DNA of 64,000 nucleotides from Clusia tigrina (taxonomy: Eukaryota > Arthropoda > Insecta > Diptera > Clusiidae). The stretch covers positions 108,583,216-108,647,215 of the forward strand of contig OV050030.1 in assembly GCA_920105625.2 (NCBI GenBank), given 5' to 3'. The first letter of the stretch is position 1. Each line of letters begins with the position of its first letter. The translations under genes and the position numbers were made by a program. This document shows, piece by piece, positions 33,061 to 46,760 of the stretch. The notes beneath the pieces were generated by a model, which searched no databases, was not told the origin of the DNA, and worked only from the letters and a program-made list of their open reading frames with translations.

Positions 33061-34390
33061 CTTCCACTTCTTCCACAAACTGTAGAGCAGACATCAAAAT
33101 GTTTAAAAATTCAACTACTAACACGACATAAAAGACAATTGGCGAGCAAAACACACATCCAATTGCAACTCACTGCATATTTCCAGACGCAACTCGACAC
33201 CCACACTTTTAGCTTATGCAGAATGCATTTTGTCAACTTGCAGTTTGCATTTGCTAGCTCAGCAAATTTAACAGCTGCTGGCCGAATGGAAGTGAAATAA
33301 TTTGCAAAACTTAGCTTTAAGTTTAGTTCAAAAACCACATCAAAGCAATAAAGATATACTCTTTCAAAAGAAATCTTTGCTGTTTTCTTTTAACCCCTAT
33401 GGGAGAAAAAACTTAACTCGCGCGCAATTTTATACTTACTGTTCCAGAAAGATGGGAGGGGTAAGCAGAATTCATCGAGGGATTCCAGCACATCAGGAGA
33501 AGGAGGATGCAGAAGTATTGTAAGAATAGAGTATAGGAATAAATTATAACACAGAAATAAAAACAAAAAGAAAAGAAAACGGAAAATACAAAAAGAAGAA
33601 AAAACTAAAAGAGGCCAATAATATAAAAAAGAGTAAAAATAAAAAAAATAATAGATTTTCAAAAAAAGTACCAATATAGAAAAAAATTATAATGATAATA
33701 AAGCAATACACAAAAACAATCAAAACAAAAAAAAAAAGGAAAGATAATAAAGAAACAATAGAAAATACAACAAACAATAGGAACACAAAGCATGGCAAAA
33801 ATTGGTTTTGGTGAGGGTAGATCACTAGAGATTACGATAAAATACTAACTATGAGGTAGTGGAACTACCCACCTAGAAAGAGGCGAAGCATGTTGTGAGT
33901 CACACTCAGAATGTTCACTAAACCCCAGCAGCGCTTAGATATATTATTAATAAAATAATAAATCCATAGCCCTAAAGCGCACGTATAATTTTATAAAATA
34001 TTTATTATTAAGTAAAAATCGATTGCATGCTTTTAGGTGCGCACATTTGACAATTGAACTGCAATGAACTTTCACTACTGAATGGTCAGCATTTTCCAAA
34101 ACTGTGCCAGTCAATAGTGGCCTTGGTAAACAATGGCAGAAAGTGCAAACCAAAGAGTAGGGCAATTAAAAACTAAGACACAACAACGATTGTAATAAAA
34201 TATAAGCAGGACGCTTTTACAATAAATAGAAGATTCTAACAAACAGTGGACTCAGGCAGCTTTTTAGCGCCCAGTTAACGTCGCCCTCAGTGCATCGGTA
34301 CAAGGATAAAGTTTTATCCATATACATTAGGCAAAAACAGATACGCCCCAACATTAAAGCCGCAGCCGGCAGGAACCGGCCACCATATCA
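33061..34390. other. Unassigned AT-rich sequence with purine tract
   Basis: No gene seen. 33480-33780 is almost wholly A/G on the plus strand (AGAAGGAGG, AAAAAGAAAAGAAAA). Phe-rich minus-strand frames across it come from this composition. 33950-34290 has no recognisable content. Confidence 0.6.
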
Positions 34391-34394
34391 GGAT

Positions 34395-35870
34395 ATATTT
34401 TGTGGATACGTCACAAAACTCTACATTAGCAGTAATAAAGCAGTATGGAGAATCTTATCAATAACAATCTATGACCAACACCCAACAGTTGCTTATTTGA
34501 CAGTTCACCTTGAATATGGACAGCGCGTGTACTTCACAAGAGTACTATGCAAGAGCATTGTCACTACCGCCAACAACGCTAACTATATTTTTCTCATTGA
34601 GTAAGGATGTCATATTTAGAAATACGCTACTTTACTCTATAATACCAAAATATACCACATGGAATTCTTAAGCGAACAACTTTCCACGACATAAGCAAGG
34701 TAAAGCAGTTAAAGGACACACCAATTTATATTCGACCGACGCGCTAGGCCTTCTATATACTGTTCACCCAAACAGTGAAGAATGCTTTTACTTCCTGTCA
34801 ATCAATATACGTGAGTCGACATCCTTCCAAGAATTAAGAACAGTAAGAAGGCCAACTAAGTGCAAAATATCTTGAAGCTTGTGAAGAATAAAATCTTCTT
34901 GAAAACGGCTGCTCACTTGGCTCGCTAATACATCGAATACTCCTCAACCACAGCAAATACGCACTTTATATGCAATCTTATTGACAACTTGCTTCCAATC
35001 CAATCCAAAAGATCTTTGAGAAAAATGGCTAACAAAGCACTGGTATAATTTGGAATTGCTACGTCGAATCGATCAGCAAACGAACTTTGATGTACATCAA
35101 TCGTGATTTGCTACAAGAAACACACTTTGATATCGACGAGTTGTATACTTTTGTTTAAACGAATCTTGTGATATTGGTTATTGAACTACACATCAGAATT
35201 ATGCATGCAATCACAAGCCAAAGCGGCGAATTGTATTTTCTAGATGCGCCCGGAGGCACCGCAAAAACTTTTCTGCTTTCACTTGGCAACCATTTGATCA
35301 CCAAAAATTTCCACTAGTTATCGCATCATTGGGAATTACGGAAACTCTTTTGGATGGTGGCCGAACACCGCAATCAGCACTGAAATTGACATTGAAATTG
35401 CAAATGACTGAGACACCAACATGCAATGTAAAAGAAAATTCAGGAAGAAGTATAGTTCTCCAAGCCTGTCAACTCATTATAAGGGACTAATGTACTATGG
35501 CGCACAAAAAAGTATTTGAATTGCTTCATCGTAAATTAAAAGTTTTCAGAGGAACAAAACAGCTCTTCGTCGGCTGACTCATTTTATTGTCGGGTGATTT
35601 TCGACATACCCTAACAATTATTCCACGTTCAACAGCCGCTGATGAGCTTATAGCGCGATTTTCAGAAACTGACTTTGAAGACATCCGTTGAACGTTTCGC
35701 AAAACAATTGTTGGATATTGGGAATGGGAAAATGTCAATCGATGCATCCCCACAATGTATCACATTGGCAGAAAACTTCTGCCAAAGACGAAGTGATTAA
35801 CAAAGTTTCGCAAATATCGCAAATATTTACAAAAATCATCATACTTAGTAAACATTGCACTGCGCTGCAG
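34395..35870 (+). pseudogene. Decayed Helitron Rep-helicase fragment
   Basis: Pieces in several frames match the middle and helicase part of the Helitron proteins at 44567-47041 and 54295-57090: ISSNKAVWRIL, VAYLTVHLEYGQRVYFT, LGLLYTVHPNSEECFYF, the Walker A APGGTAKTFLLS near 35245-35280 (GGTGKT with Gly to Ala), LLDGGRTPQSALKL, LLSGDFRHTLTIIPRST. The Rep nuclease end and helicase C-terminus are lost. Plus strand, opposite to the other two Helitrons; both ends missing. Confidence 0.82.
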
Positions 35871-35879
35871 TGTCCAAAT

Positions 35880-36832
35880 TGAATTTTATTTTTTTATTGT
35901 CTACTAAGATTTCTTCGTACCAGTTGTTCTTTTCGTCTTAGTTGGTTTCTGATAACTTGACTGTTAAAACGAATAAATCCCTATCTGGTGCAGAATCACT
36001 GCTGATTTTGTTGCTCTCATGGAACCTATTAACCTGTTTGTCTCTGCTATTGCGTTGTCGACGGAAGCATTTATGAGAAAAGTGCCCTTTTTTATTGCAA
36101 CTTTCACACTTGTTGTTGTATGCTGTACATTTACCACTTTTATGTAAGAAACCGCTTCTTTTACACTCATAGGCACGATAATGATTATTAAAATCGTTTA
36201 TTTTCGATGACCTCTGATCTCTATATTTTTCTTGAGCGTACTTTTTTTATTGATTTCATCTGGTTTAATTAATTCTCGTAACTGTTTCATCGCCATCTCC
36301 CTTGCTCAACATACTTTTATGGCCATTTCCATGTCAATGTCACCCTCTGAAAACAGTTTCTCCCTAACTGAGTCGTTTCTGATGTTTAACACTTTTTTGT
36401 CACGAAGTAGTGAGTCTTCCAGAGTACCAAATGAACATTTTTGTGCTTGATTTTTAATTTTTGTAAAAAATTCTTCGAAAGACTCACCTTTATTTTGAAA
36501 CAGGGTGTTAAATGTGTACCTCTCGAAGGTTACGCTTGTTTTTGTTGCAAAGTATTCCTCAAATTTTTGTTCCATGACCATTATGTCCCTCTGCTGGACT
36601 AATGATAAACCAAATGAATTGAAAATATTAATGGCGTCTGATCAAATCACATAAATGTGGCCACTTGAATTTCCCCTGATTTCTTGTCGAGTTGTGCTGC
36701 TGTGGAGAACCATTTGTACTACTGCATCCAATTTTTCCACGATGTAGACACATTGTTCCCAGTCATTTGAAGAACCTTTGGAGGCTTTACAAAATTTCCA
36801 CTGGACGTGGCTGCTTGTTGTTCGTCTGGCAT
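35880..36832 (-). pseudogene. gypsy-like Gag with zinc knuckles
   Basis: Met at 36832 (MPDEQQAATSSGNFVKPPKV). A frameshift near 36590 leads to frame 36581-36306 (FERYTFNTLFQNKGESFEEF, CSFGTLEDSLLRDK), the capsid part. Further shifted frames give two knuckle-like motifs near 36185-36060, the second with C-x2-C-x4-H-x4-C spacing (CESCNKKGHFSHKC). Ends near 35890 at the start of a protease-like stretch, where it abuts the Helitron fragment. A PBS and LTR lie upstream, so this is a true 5' end. Confidence 0.8.
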
Positions 36833-36933
36833 TATTTATGATTATTTTATTTTGTTCTATTTTTTGTAAACAATATTTCTTATATTTTACACTAATTGCT
36901 GTTTACTTTTAAGCTATCAATTAATTAGATTTA

Positions 36934-36950
36934 CCCCGCATCTGACACCA
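36934..36950 (-). promoter_or_regulatory. Primer-binding site, tRNA-Leu type
   Basis: Minus strand TGGTGTCAGATGCGGGG begins immediately after the LTR end at 36951. From memory it matches the TGGTGTCAGAAG(C/T)GGG class of tRNA-Leu primer sites with one or two changes. It sits about 100 bases upstream of the gag Met. Confidence 0.75.
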
Positions 36951-37160
36951 TGTCGTGAAGTGAATAGAACGAGTTGTTAACGCCAACTTGGGTTTATTAT
37001 ATATCGTTATAACGTAGGAAAGTACATGAACTTATACATAGGTATGTTTACATGTATGTGTGAACATGTATGTGTAATATGTATATGACAAAAGCCATTT
37101 GATTAATTGAGACGTACCAACGCAAACCGGGAATTCGTTTCGTTCAAATAAATTTCACAT
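36951..37160 (-). repeat. 5' LTR of the gypsy-like Gag element
   Basis: On the minus strand it ends ...CACTTCACGACA at 36951, touching the PBS. It contains a TATA-like stretch and AATAAA (TATATAATAAACCC near 36996-37010). The start is uncertain; TGTGAAATTTATTTG near 37160 is the nearest TG start. No second LTR in the window. Confidence 0.55.
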
Positions 37161-38149
37161 GCTTAACCCACCAACACATGAAAGAAGACATTAAGGTACC
37201 TCACAAGATTCCAAAATTTTCTACAATCAATATCTTGTCCTCCATGGAAATATCAAATCAAATCTCACTAAATTCTTCGATTGAATGCCGGACGAAATCA
37301 AAGATTCAATTCTCAATTGGATGGCATTACGAAAACTGTCAACGAATTTATTAAAAATATTGGGATAATTCTGCTGTATCAGTTGGATAGATGAAATTCC
37401 ATATACCATGATATTATTGCGAGCAAGTCGAAAAAAAGTCCAAGGGCCAGCGAACGAGACCTTGATATACTTAAAAATGAGACTTGATTACGAAGAGATT
37501 TCAATATCTTCTATAGAAGGCTTTTATAACGAATTCCACGAGATACAAGCAGTCCTGAGTTAAATGAGAAAAAAAAGTCTTTGTATATTCCTGTACATAT
37601 GTGCTTTAATGCATTTCTATCTTACATTAAGGTACACTGGGTGCTACTTATGTGCCACGAAACCGGATACACTAGCGGGAGCGTTTGTTTTTGTGTAAAA
37701 TGACAGAATATATCACTGTATAAACTCCATTTTATACACAACTTTCAGTTAAAATTTAATTATGAAATAAAATGGTTATAATTTATAACTCAATTATACC
37801 TCTTCAGCTTACACCCCATGTTACATTAGGCAATGGAATCTAATCGAACTCAAACGTTCAAAGCACTTTTTTGCGTTCAAGTTCCTGAAAGAAAAATTAA
37901 TAATGTTTAGAAGTAGGATACTTGCGTGATCTGGGCTGGGAACAGCTGAGTCACAACTGAATACCAGTCATAATCCTCTAAGCGTGTAGGTAACAATATG
38001 GCGCCCAACTGAAAAAAAAATCAAATGATAATGAGGTCGTTCAAAAATAAAACTCTATTTATTGTTCTTCAATCCAAAAGAAATTTTTACAATTTTAAGT
38101 TGAAAAGTTCTCCTTCCTACTAAGCTACTTTGGAGGAATTTGAGGAACC
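37161..38149. other. Unassigned, possible BEL/Pao Gag trace
   Basis: 37300-37520 in plus frames reads DGITKTVNEFIKNIG and DIIASKSKKSPRASERD, which faintly recalls BEL/Pao Gag; this is weak. At 37999-38010 there is TGGCGCCCAACT, eleven bases of the tRNA-Lys primer site, preceded by GTAACA; it could be the end of an LTR. No gene can be supported. Confidence 0.25.
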
Positions 38150-38269
38150 TTGGAGTGCGTAGTAGTAATAGTAGAGTCTGCAAGTTGGATCCTAGCCTAT
38201 GTTTCCCCGGGATCATGTGGCTCGCTTTCTCCGCCTGCTCTTGGAATGTTTAGTTCCGCCACGTCTAGA

Positions 38270-39568
38270 TTTCAGTTCTGCTCTGTCTGCGAGGCTGATG
38301 TTGGGCGATATCTGATGAGGGTTAAGTCAAATGCAATTGGTGAGGATGGCTCGCCGGTTAAGTTTCTTAAGATTATATTACCATTTATTCTTAGTCCATT
38401 ACCCCACATAATTAATCATTGCTTTACGACTCCGTGCTTTCCTAGTGTTTGAGAGGTTAGTATCGTTATGCCAGGAGCTAAGAAATTCTCTGCTTTGGAG
38501 CCAGGTGATCTTAGACCTATTAGTATTTTACCTTCTCTATCAAAAGTTTGTGAATCACTTACGGCTGAGCAAATTTCTGATTACTTTCATCAAAACAATC
38601 TTTTCTCTCCATTGCAGTCTGGTTTTAGATCCGGGTACAGTTGTGCGACTGCTATGCTTAAGGTTATGGATGATGTTCGGTTAATGTATCATCAAAGTCG
38701 TGTTACTTTTCTATATCTCCTGTATTTCTCTAAAGCTTTTGATAGCGTTAATCATTCTTTGCTCTGTTTCAAAATAAAGCGGTACTATGGGTTTTGTGAC
38801 AGTGCAGTTGGTCTTATACATAGTTATTTAACAATGAGAATTCAGCGAGTAAAGTTAGCCAATATGTATTCTAATTATAGAAATGTTTTTTCGGGTGTTC
38901 CACAGGGATCGATTCTTGGCCTACTCCTATTAACTATATTTACAAATGACATTTTCTTGGCGAGTAAATACGTAAATATACATGCATATCCAGATGATCT
39001 ACAGATTTATCTTTCTCGGCTCATGGAGTTTATTGATGACTTGAGTCTTAGAATGATTGAAGATCTAAATTATATATTGGATTGGTCAAAAAGAAATGGA
39101 CTTTTCCTAAATCCCTTAAAGTCCTATGTTTTACCAATCTCGAAGAAGAAAAACTTCCTTTAATGTCTATTGGTGGTGCACAGCTGAAGTTCGTTGAAAG
39201 TTCATGTAGTTTGGGCTTCCATATTAATTATTCTTTCACGTGCCCTGATCAAGTAAATAGTATAATATATACAGTTACAGATGTCTGTAGAGTTTACACC
39301 TGTCGAGACTAAGAGAATGTTGGTTAAGCAGCTGATTGTACCGATAATTTGTTATTCAGAGCTTCTATATAGTAAGTTGGATTCAAACTCTCTACATAAA
39401 ATACAAGTTGTATTTAACTATGCCACACGATATGTCTATGGATTACGTAGGTTTGAACATGTATATATAACTTCCTGGAAGACAAGTGTTCTTGGATGCA
39501 GTATTGAGAACTACTTACGGATGAGAAATTGTATTTTTCTACACAAGCTAATTATCACAGACAATTAA
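38270..39568 (+). pseudogene. CR1/Jockey-superfamily non-LTR reverse transcriptase
   Basis: Starts in the fingers (VKSNAIGEDGSPVKFLKI), shifts frame near 38450, then a long frame 38468-39163: GDLRPISILPSLSKVCE, QSGFRSGYSCATAMLKV, YLLYFSKAFDSVNH (Asp to Tyr-Phe change in the first catalytic motif, usually LDxSKAFD), GVPQGSILGLLLLTIF, then HAYPDDLQIYL (Pro for Ala before the Asp pair). The thumb continues in shifted frames to 39568. No RNase H. The clade is uncertain; CR1-like or Kiri-like from motif style. Confidence 0.82.
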
Positions 39569-39599
39569 ATAATGGCCCATGCCAACTTCTCGTTTGTGA
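39569..39599. other. Junction between CR1-like and LOA-like fragments
   Basis: Short stretch with no features between the CR1-like stop and the LOA-like fragment. Confidence 0.5.
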
Positions 39600-40130
39600 T
39601 TATATCGGTATAGCCCCCTGATCGCAACCTTTTGGTGTGCTAAGTGTTAAACCAATCATCCGTGAACCCCGGAATATGCGTGTCTAGGAGCAGTTGCAGT
39701 CCTCTCTCGAATAGCCTAGACCTGGAGAAAATCTTACATAGTCTTGCTGACTCCTTGGCAGTTTTGATAGAGGAGTAGAAGGCTCTCCACCCTTTATTGT
39801 CATGTGACATGAAAGTTCATAATTCCACCATGGCGAAAATATTTGGTTTGAATATTTAATCGAACAACTGGTTCCGAAAGCTGATGCCATCGCGCCCTTT
39901 TACCGTCCTATATTTATTTCCACCTCATCCGCCGAGACAATTTCGGTGTTAGGTGCCCTACCCATACTCTTACGGACTATGCTGGGAACCCGCTGCCAGT
40001 TGGTCTATATTAGATTACGATATGGTTGAGGTGCCTCTGCTCGAATATTTCTTTCAAATAGTATCCACGAGTGATCAAATAAAAAAATCTTTCTTTGGAT
40101 ACTCTCCATTTTTCCACCCTTATTTTAAAA
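39600..40130 (-). pseudogene. LOA-like ORF2 fragment: endonuclease end and linker
   Basis: Minus strand in broken frames: GEYPKKDFF near 40110, FGTSCSIKYSNQIFSPWWNYELS in frame 39890-39684 and, in a shifted frame, SSIKTAKESARLCKI. These parallel WRVSNKKSFSDHSW, LPPWRSKKLSDL and IEATSTSARLSKM of the element at 17938-19812. It is separate from the next fragment because its order on the strand is reversed relative to it. Confidence 0.65.
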
Positions 40131-40309
40131 AGAAATGTAACATCCAACACTTCCTCCCACCTCACAAAGCTATCTTTGCTAGGGTTTTTATTGCTAGCAC
40201 TGTCTTGGCTAGGCTAGGTTATGTTAGGATATATGGCTGTCCTAAGACTCACTTAGGCCTATTCAAGGCCCATTGTGGCCACTAGAGCTTTTTCCCCTAC
40301 AACACCGGA
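40131..40309. other. Unassigned
   Basis: No reading frame I can assign. Lies between two LOA-like fragments; GGCCCATTGTGGCC near 40270 is a short palindrome. Confidence 0.4.
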
Positions 40310-41431
40310 TCCTCCTTAAACCATCCTGTGAATTTGAGAAAAGTAGCCACATTCGTTAGCTTAAACGGGGAAACCTCCTCAATGCTGTCAAGAAATGCGA
40401 ATCCAACAGTGGATCGGAGGTCCATACCCCATTTTATCCCTACTATCTTGCTACAAGACTAGAGTGCTATTGCTGCTTTTCTTACTCTATCCTCAGCTTC
40501 CTGTCCAAAATCAGTCCAGGCCTTATCATTAAAAGACAGTAATTCCATTCACTTTAGGGGCCTTACCTCTGGTATTCTTTCTACAAAATAGTACCAGCTC
40601 TGTTTTGTTGGCATTTACGGCTAAACCACAAGATTCTGACCATAGATTTGGGTCATTTAATGTGCTCTGCATGACTTCGCAAAGCATAGTGGGGAATTTA
40701 CACCTTACCTAGATTGCAATATCGTCCGCATAGGCAACAACGTGCATTCTTCTCTTCTCTGAGCTCTTTAACAGTTTATTCATTGTCAGTTCCCAAGAAA
40801 GAGGAGACAGCACGCCGCCTTGAGGGGTGCCCCTGCTGATAGATGTTCGCATCCTCGAGGCACCCAATGCTGAATTCACAAACCGGAATATAAGAATTTG
40901 TTCGATGAAAACAATCAGCGCCCCGGGGATACCCAACTCCGTCGGTGCACCTGGGCGGGATATTATTAAAAGCGTCCTGAATGTCTAGAAAAGCTACCAA
41001 TGTGTATTCTTTGTTTTCTATTGATTTCTCAATTACTGTCACTAAGGAATTCAAGGCTGTTTCTGTCGATTTACCTTTACAGTACGCGTATTGTGAAATC
41101 GCTATTGGGATGAGGTTATTTTTTCCCTGATGCATGTTTCTATTAATCTCTCTAGAGTTTTCTATAGAAAAGAAGAAAGACTGATAGGCTGAAATCTTTT
41201 GGACTAATATGGCAGCTTTTCCCCTCTTTTGGGATAAATACTGCTTTGACTTCCATCCAAAGTGAAAATCGCTATAATGTAGTTTATAGAATTCAGCAAT
41301 TCAGCTGGGAAGATTCTATCTGGTCCCGTCGACTTAAATGGTTTAAAGGTTTTTACGGCCCACGTGATACTATACTCCGAAATGATATTTAGAACTTCGG
41401 ACTTTGCCCTAGTGTTATGTGTAGTTTCCAT
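40310..41431 (-). pseudogene. LOA-like ORF2 fragment: RT with deleted RNase H
   Basis: From 41431: FKPFKSTGPDRIFPAELL; then YCKGKSTETALNSLV and KEYTLVAFLDIQDAFNNIP (catalytic Asp motif intact), frameshift near 40950, GTPQGGVLSPLSW and HVVAYADDIAI (near 40710-40740, Asp pair intact). Thumb pieces follow (RVRKAAIALQSC near 40480). Then a direct join to a C-terminal tail SPFKLTNVATFLKFTGWF, so RNase H is missing. Two frameshifts and stops. Confidence 0.82.
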
Positions 41432-41939
41432 TATACCCTTTGTTGGATTTTAAGGAAAGTGCGTATTTAATAACAGATTTAGAGACTCCTCACTTTATAC
41501 TGTCCAGCTGTTGTCGGGTTTCTGGAGTTAACCAAATGTCTTGGCTAAAGAAGAAGAAGATGTCTGGACAAGATATTTGTATTCTATCTGACAGCCAAGT
41601 AGATTTGCTCCTCCTGGATTTGGCTATTATCACCTCAAAAGCCGTCAAGAGCTGCCGCAAATCTTTAGACGAGATAACTAAGCAGACCCGTCTGCATCTA
41701 TGCTGGCTTCCCACTGGGTACTCCCATTAGTTTCCTGGGGATTGCCTCTAACGACTTCTGCACGAGTTGCATGGAAGGAGGTGCATTTTCCTGGGTGACC
41801 ACTTTCTGGAGACTTGGGCAGATATTTCAAATAAAAGTATTAGCTCCATAAACTGATCCATCAAAAGTTCCAAACGGCTGGATCTTTCAATGGATGGTAC
41901 CTGTGTCTAATGCGGTATTACAAAGGGTCAATAATGGCC
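41432..41939 (-). other. LOA-like upstream remnant, unassigned
   Basis: Frame 41714-41490 (minus) is lysine/arginine-rich with an F run and no recognised domain; MQLVQKSLEAIPRKLMGVPS is readable just upstream. Possibly ORF1 or linker of the neighbouring LOA fragment. Not assignable. Confidence 0.3.
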
Positions 41940-42490
41940 TAGGTACCTAATTATCTTTTTTAAATTCACTTAAATTTTTCATTACATCTAATTATCTCAC
42001 TTAAATTTAATTATAGCCTGGTATGTATATACTCATAAACGATTATATCCTCCCCCACCCTGTAATCTGCTCGTATCCGACTACGTACATACTTTCCAGG
42101 TGCCCCCGGGTCTTATGCATATTTTCTTAAAATTTCATAGCAACCCCCCCCCCCCCCCGCAATTTCTACTTAAACGTGTATTTCTATATAGTCTACCTAA
42201 CTGCAAGACTATTCAATCTTCTTTATTAAAATGTAGTCCCGCACACTCGTTCCTTAGCATTTCTAATATAATAATATAATAATAATATAATATAATAAAA
42301 TCACGATCTTTCTTAATATGTTCCAGAACTTCTTTATAGTTTTTTTTATATACACAGATACCCACTTACACGTATGTATTGCCATATACTCGTTTCATAG
42401 CCAGTAATGAATTTTTCACTTCATATTACAACGCTATAATTTGCGGCATGAATATATACATATGCGAATGTGTGAATACATGCATATGAT
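41940..42490 (+). repeat. Stray copy of gypsy 3' noncoding region
   Basis: CATTACATCTAATTAT and TAGCCTGGTATGTATATA match CATTGCATCTAATTAT and TAGCCCGGTATGTATATA at 9897-9970, with similar order downstream (CTGTAATCTGCT vs ATGTAACCTGCT). Contains a run of 15 C (42144-42158). No coding sequence. Confidence 0.6.
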
Positions 42491-42503
42491 ACGCTGTTCA
42501 TGC

Positions 42504-44299
<1,796 letters not shown>

Positions 44300-44306
44300 C
44301 TGACCC

Positions 44307-44324
44307 GGCAAACGTTGTTTTGCC
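44307..44324 (-). terminator. Helitron 1 3'-terminal hairpin
   Basis: Perfect 6-bp stem, 6-base loop, 11 bases from the CTAA end: the position where Helitrons keep the rolling-circle termination hairpin. Confidence 0.85.
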
Positions 44325-44566
44325 ATGTATGTATATTATTTCTAGGAATCGTTTTTTTAGTTCAATAAAAAAAACTATCTACTACAAGTGTGCGGGGATT
44401 TACTTATAATCGAAAGCGTTGTAGACAATAAAAGTATGCTTTATTTTGGTTAATAAATTAATCTTTGTCAAAGTAACAAATATATCTTAAATTACAATTC
44501 TCGCTAGCTATCTAATCATTCAAAATAATTTTTTCTATCAATTATGGCAGTTGAAAAAAATAAAGA

Positions 44567-46760
44567 TTAATCTCTCAGCGCAATAGAGTGTACAAAGTTC
44601 TTGGTTAGTCCGTCTTTAGCCAACACAAACAAACTGGATGGTTTTCCCACGCGAGAACATGCCACATATAGTTGTCCGTTGGAAAAGCATGGTGTTTCCA
44701 AATCTAAGCCACATACAGACAATGTCTGGCCTTGTGACTTATTGATCGTCATAGCAAATGTCAATCTAACTGGGAATTGAATGCGTTTGAACTCAATTGG
44801 CACATCTGTAGGAATCATAGGGATTCGTGGCAACAACACATTTTCGCCTTGAAACTTTCCATTCAAAATGATGGCTTCAACAACGTCTTTCATTAATTTT
44901 TTAATGAATAATCGTGCACCATTACACAGCCGTGGTGGGTTCAAGTTACGAAGCAGAATGATCGGAGATCCAACCTTCAATTGTAAATGGTGTGGTGGCA
45001 TGCCTGGCAAATCCAATGAATTTAAAAACTCAATTGGATAATTCACATTTTCGTTGGTATCGCAAACTGTATCGATAGATTTGTATGACACCAAGTTCCC
45101 AGGCAATAACTGTTGTATCTTTAAATTTAACCCATTAACGTCCACATTTTTTGCTGCCAAAATCGCTCTTTCTGCCAGCCAATTATTATTTTCCTATTGT
45201 GTGTGTACATCGGGAAATATGTGATCTATGAGAGTATTTTGCGAGTCGATGATTGTGCAGAAGTCCGTCGGTAATTTTATGCATCCAGTATTTTCATGTA
45301 CAGCAACTTTCCCATCGCCAATATCTAACAGTTGTTTAGAGAGAGATTCGGCGGATGGATCCTGAAGCATTTGAACGCGCATGTTCACCGTCAGTTGTAC
45401 TTTTTCAACATTACGCCATAGTCGCGATGATTTTAAGGAAGCGTTGATTTCATCAGCGTACGTAGAACGTGGAATAACGGGAAGTGTTTGTCTAAAATCA
45501 CCTGAAAGGAGTAACAAAGTGCCACGAAATAGTTTATCGTTGTTTTTTATATCCTTTAATGTCCTATCCAATGCCGCAAGCGAATATTTGTGTGCCATAA
45601 TTCATCCCAGATAATAATTTTACATTGTTTCAGCACTGTGGCCATAGACGATTGTTTTTTTATGTTGCACACTGCATCTGGATTATTTTGAATATTCAAA
45701 GGCAGCTTAAATGCTGAATGAGCTATTCTGCCTCCATCTAATAAAGTTGCTGCACTGCCAGAAGATGCAACGGCCAATGCGATGCCATTTTTTGATCGTA
45801 TCTCGGCAAGAAGTAGCGAAATAAGGAACGTTTTGCCAGTTCCACCTGGTGCATCCAAAAAAAAGAATCCTCCTTGTCCTGCAGAAACTGCCAGCATAAT
45901 GCGGTCGTAAATAATTTTTTGTTCATCATTTAGTAATGGAATAATGCGACTAACAATGCCTGCCATTTCCACAGTATTGTACTGTAGTTCACGATTCATA
46001 TCTGTGTTGAGTAAATCAGATGCACTTCGATTCGGTGAGCTCATACCGAAATGACTGATTGGTAAATTCGCAATAGCAATGCAAAGATCCTCGATAGCAA
46101 TCAATGATTCATTGTACATTGCATCACTGAATGATAACGTTAGATCGTTGTACCTTGTACGATATCGATACAAAATGTCATCAGTCATTGAATCTTTGTG
46201 ATTATCCCACAACATTTGCACTCGGGCCGGGAAACATGTAGTCAGTACTATAGCAAATAGTAGACGAATTTGTGTTCCTGTGCAGTTTAATGCTGCTTCA
46301 GCAAGCATACTGTCCCATTGATTGTCGTCTTCTAGCAAGCCTAGTGCAAGGCATGCATATTTATACGTTGGATACTGTTGTCCATCTACCTTGAGTATAT
46401 CTTGAAATGACAATGGTCCGGTGACATTAACCAACAGCAGTCGTAGATAAAAACACTCAATCTCCCTTGGATTGACTGTATATACACGACCCAAAGTATT
46501 TGATTTAAATAAACCGGGGCACGCATCAACTGGTGTCCCTTGCTTGCGGGGCATCCATTTTTTCGATTGAGCCCATGTAAAATATTGTGGAACATCAGAA
46601 TAGAGCATTGTTTGTGCGAAGGCACCAAATGCATCCGCACGATTGCACAGTTCAAAAAATTCGTTAAGCGCAGTTTTTGGGGGATCTATAGCACGATCAA
46701 GCGCAGTATCGTCCGTGAAATATACGCGCTGGCCATATAGCGTTTTCAAGATGGACTGCT
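44567..46760 (-). pseudogene. Helitron 1 helicase domain
   Basis: PIF1-like helicase. Upstream part from 46749 (LGRVYTVNPREIECFYLRLL). Walker A FLDAPGGTGKTFLISLLLAE near 45830-45865 is intact. LLDGGRIAHSAFKLPL and IIWDE (Walker B) follow. After a frameshift near 45598 comes LLLLSGDFRQTLPVIPRST, then VNMRV; a stop near 45194; then [31 protein letters not shown] and VACSRVG to the stop at 44567. Motifs all present; about four lesions. Confidence 0.88.

Noticed and set aside
33390..33825. Phe/Leu-rich minus-strand frames resembling membrane proteins
   Set aside because: They come from the purine-rich tract; no start or conserved pattern.
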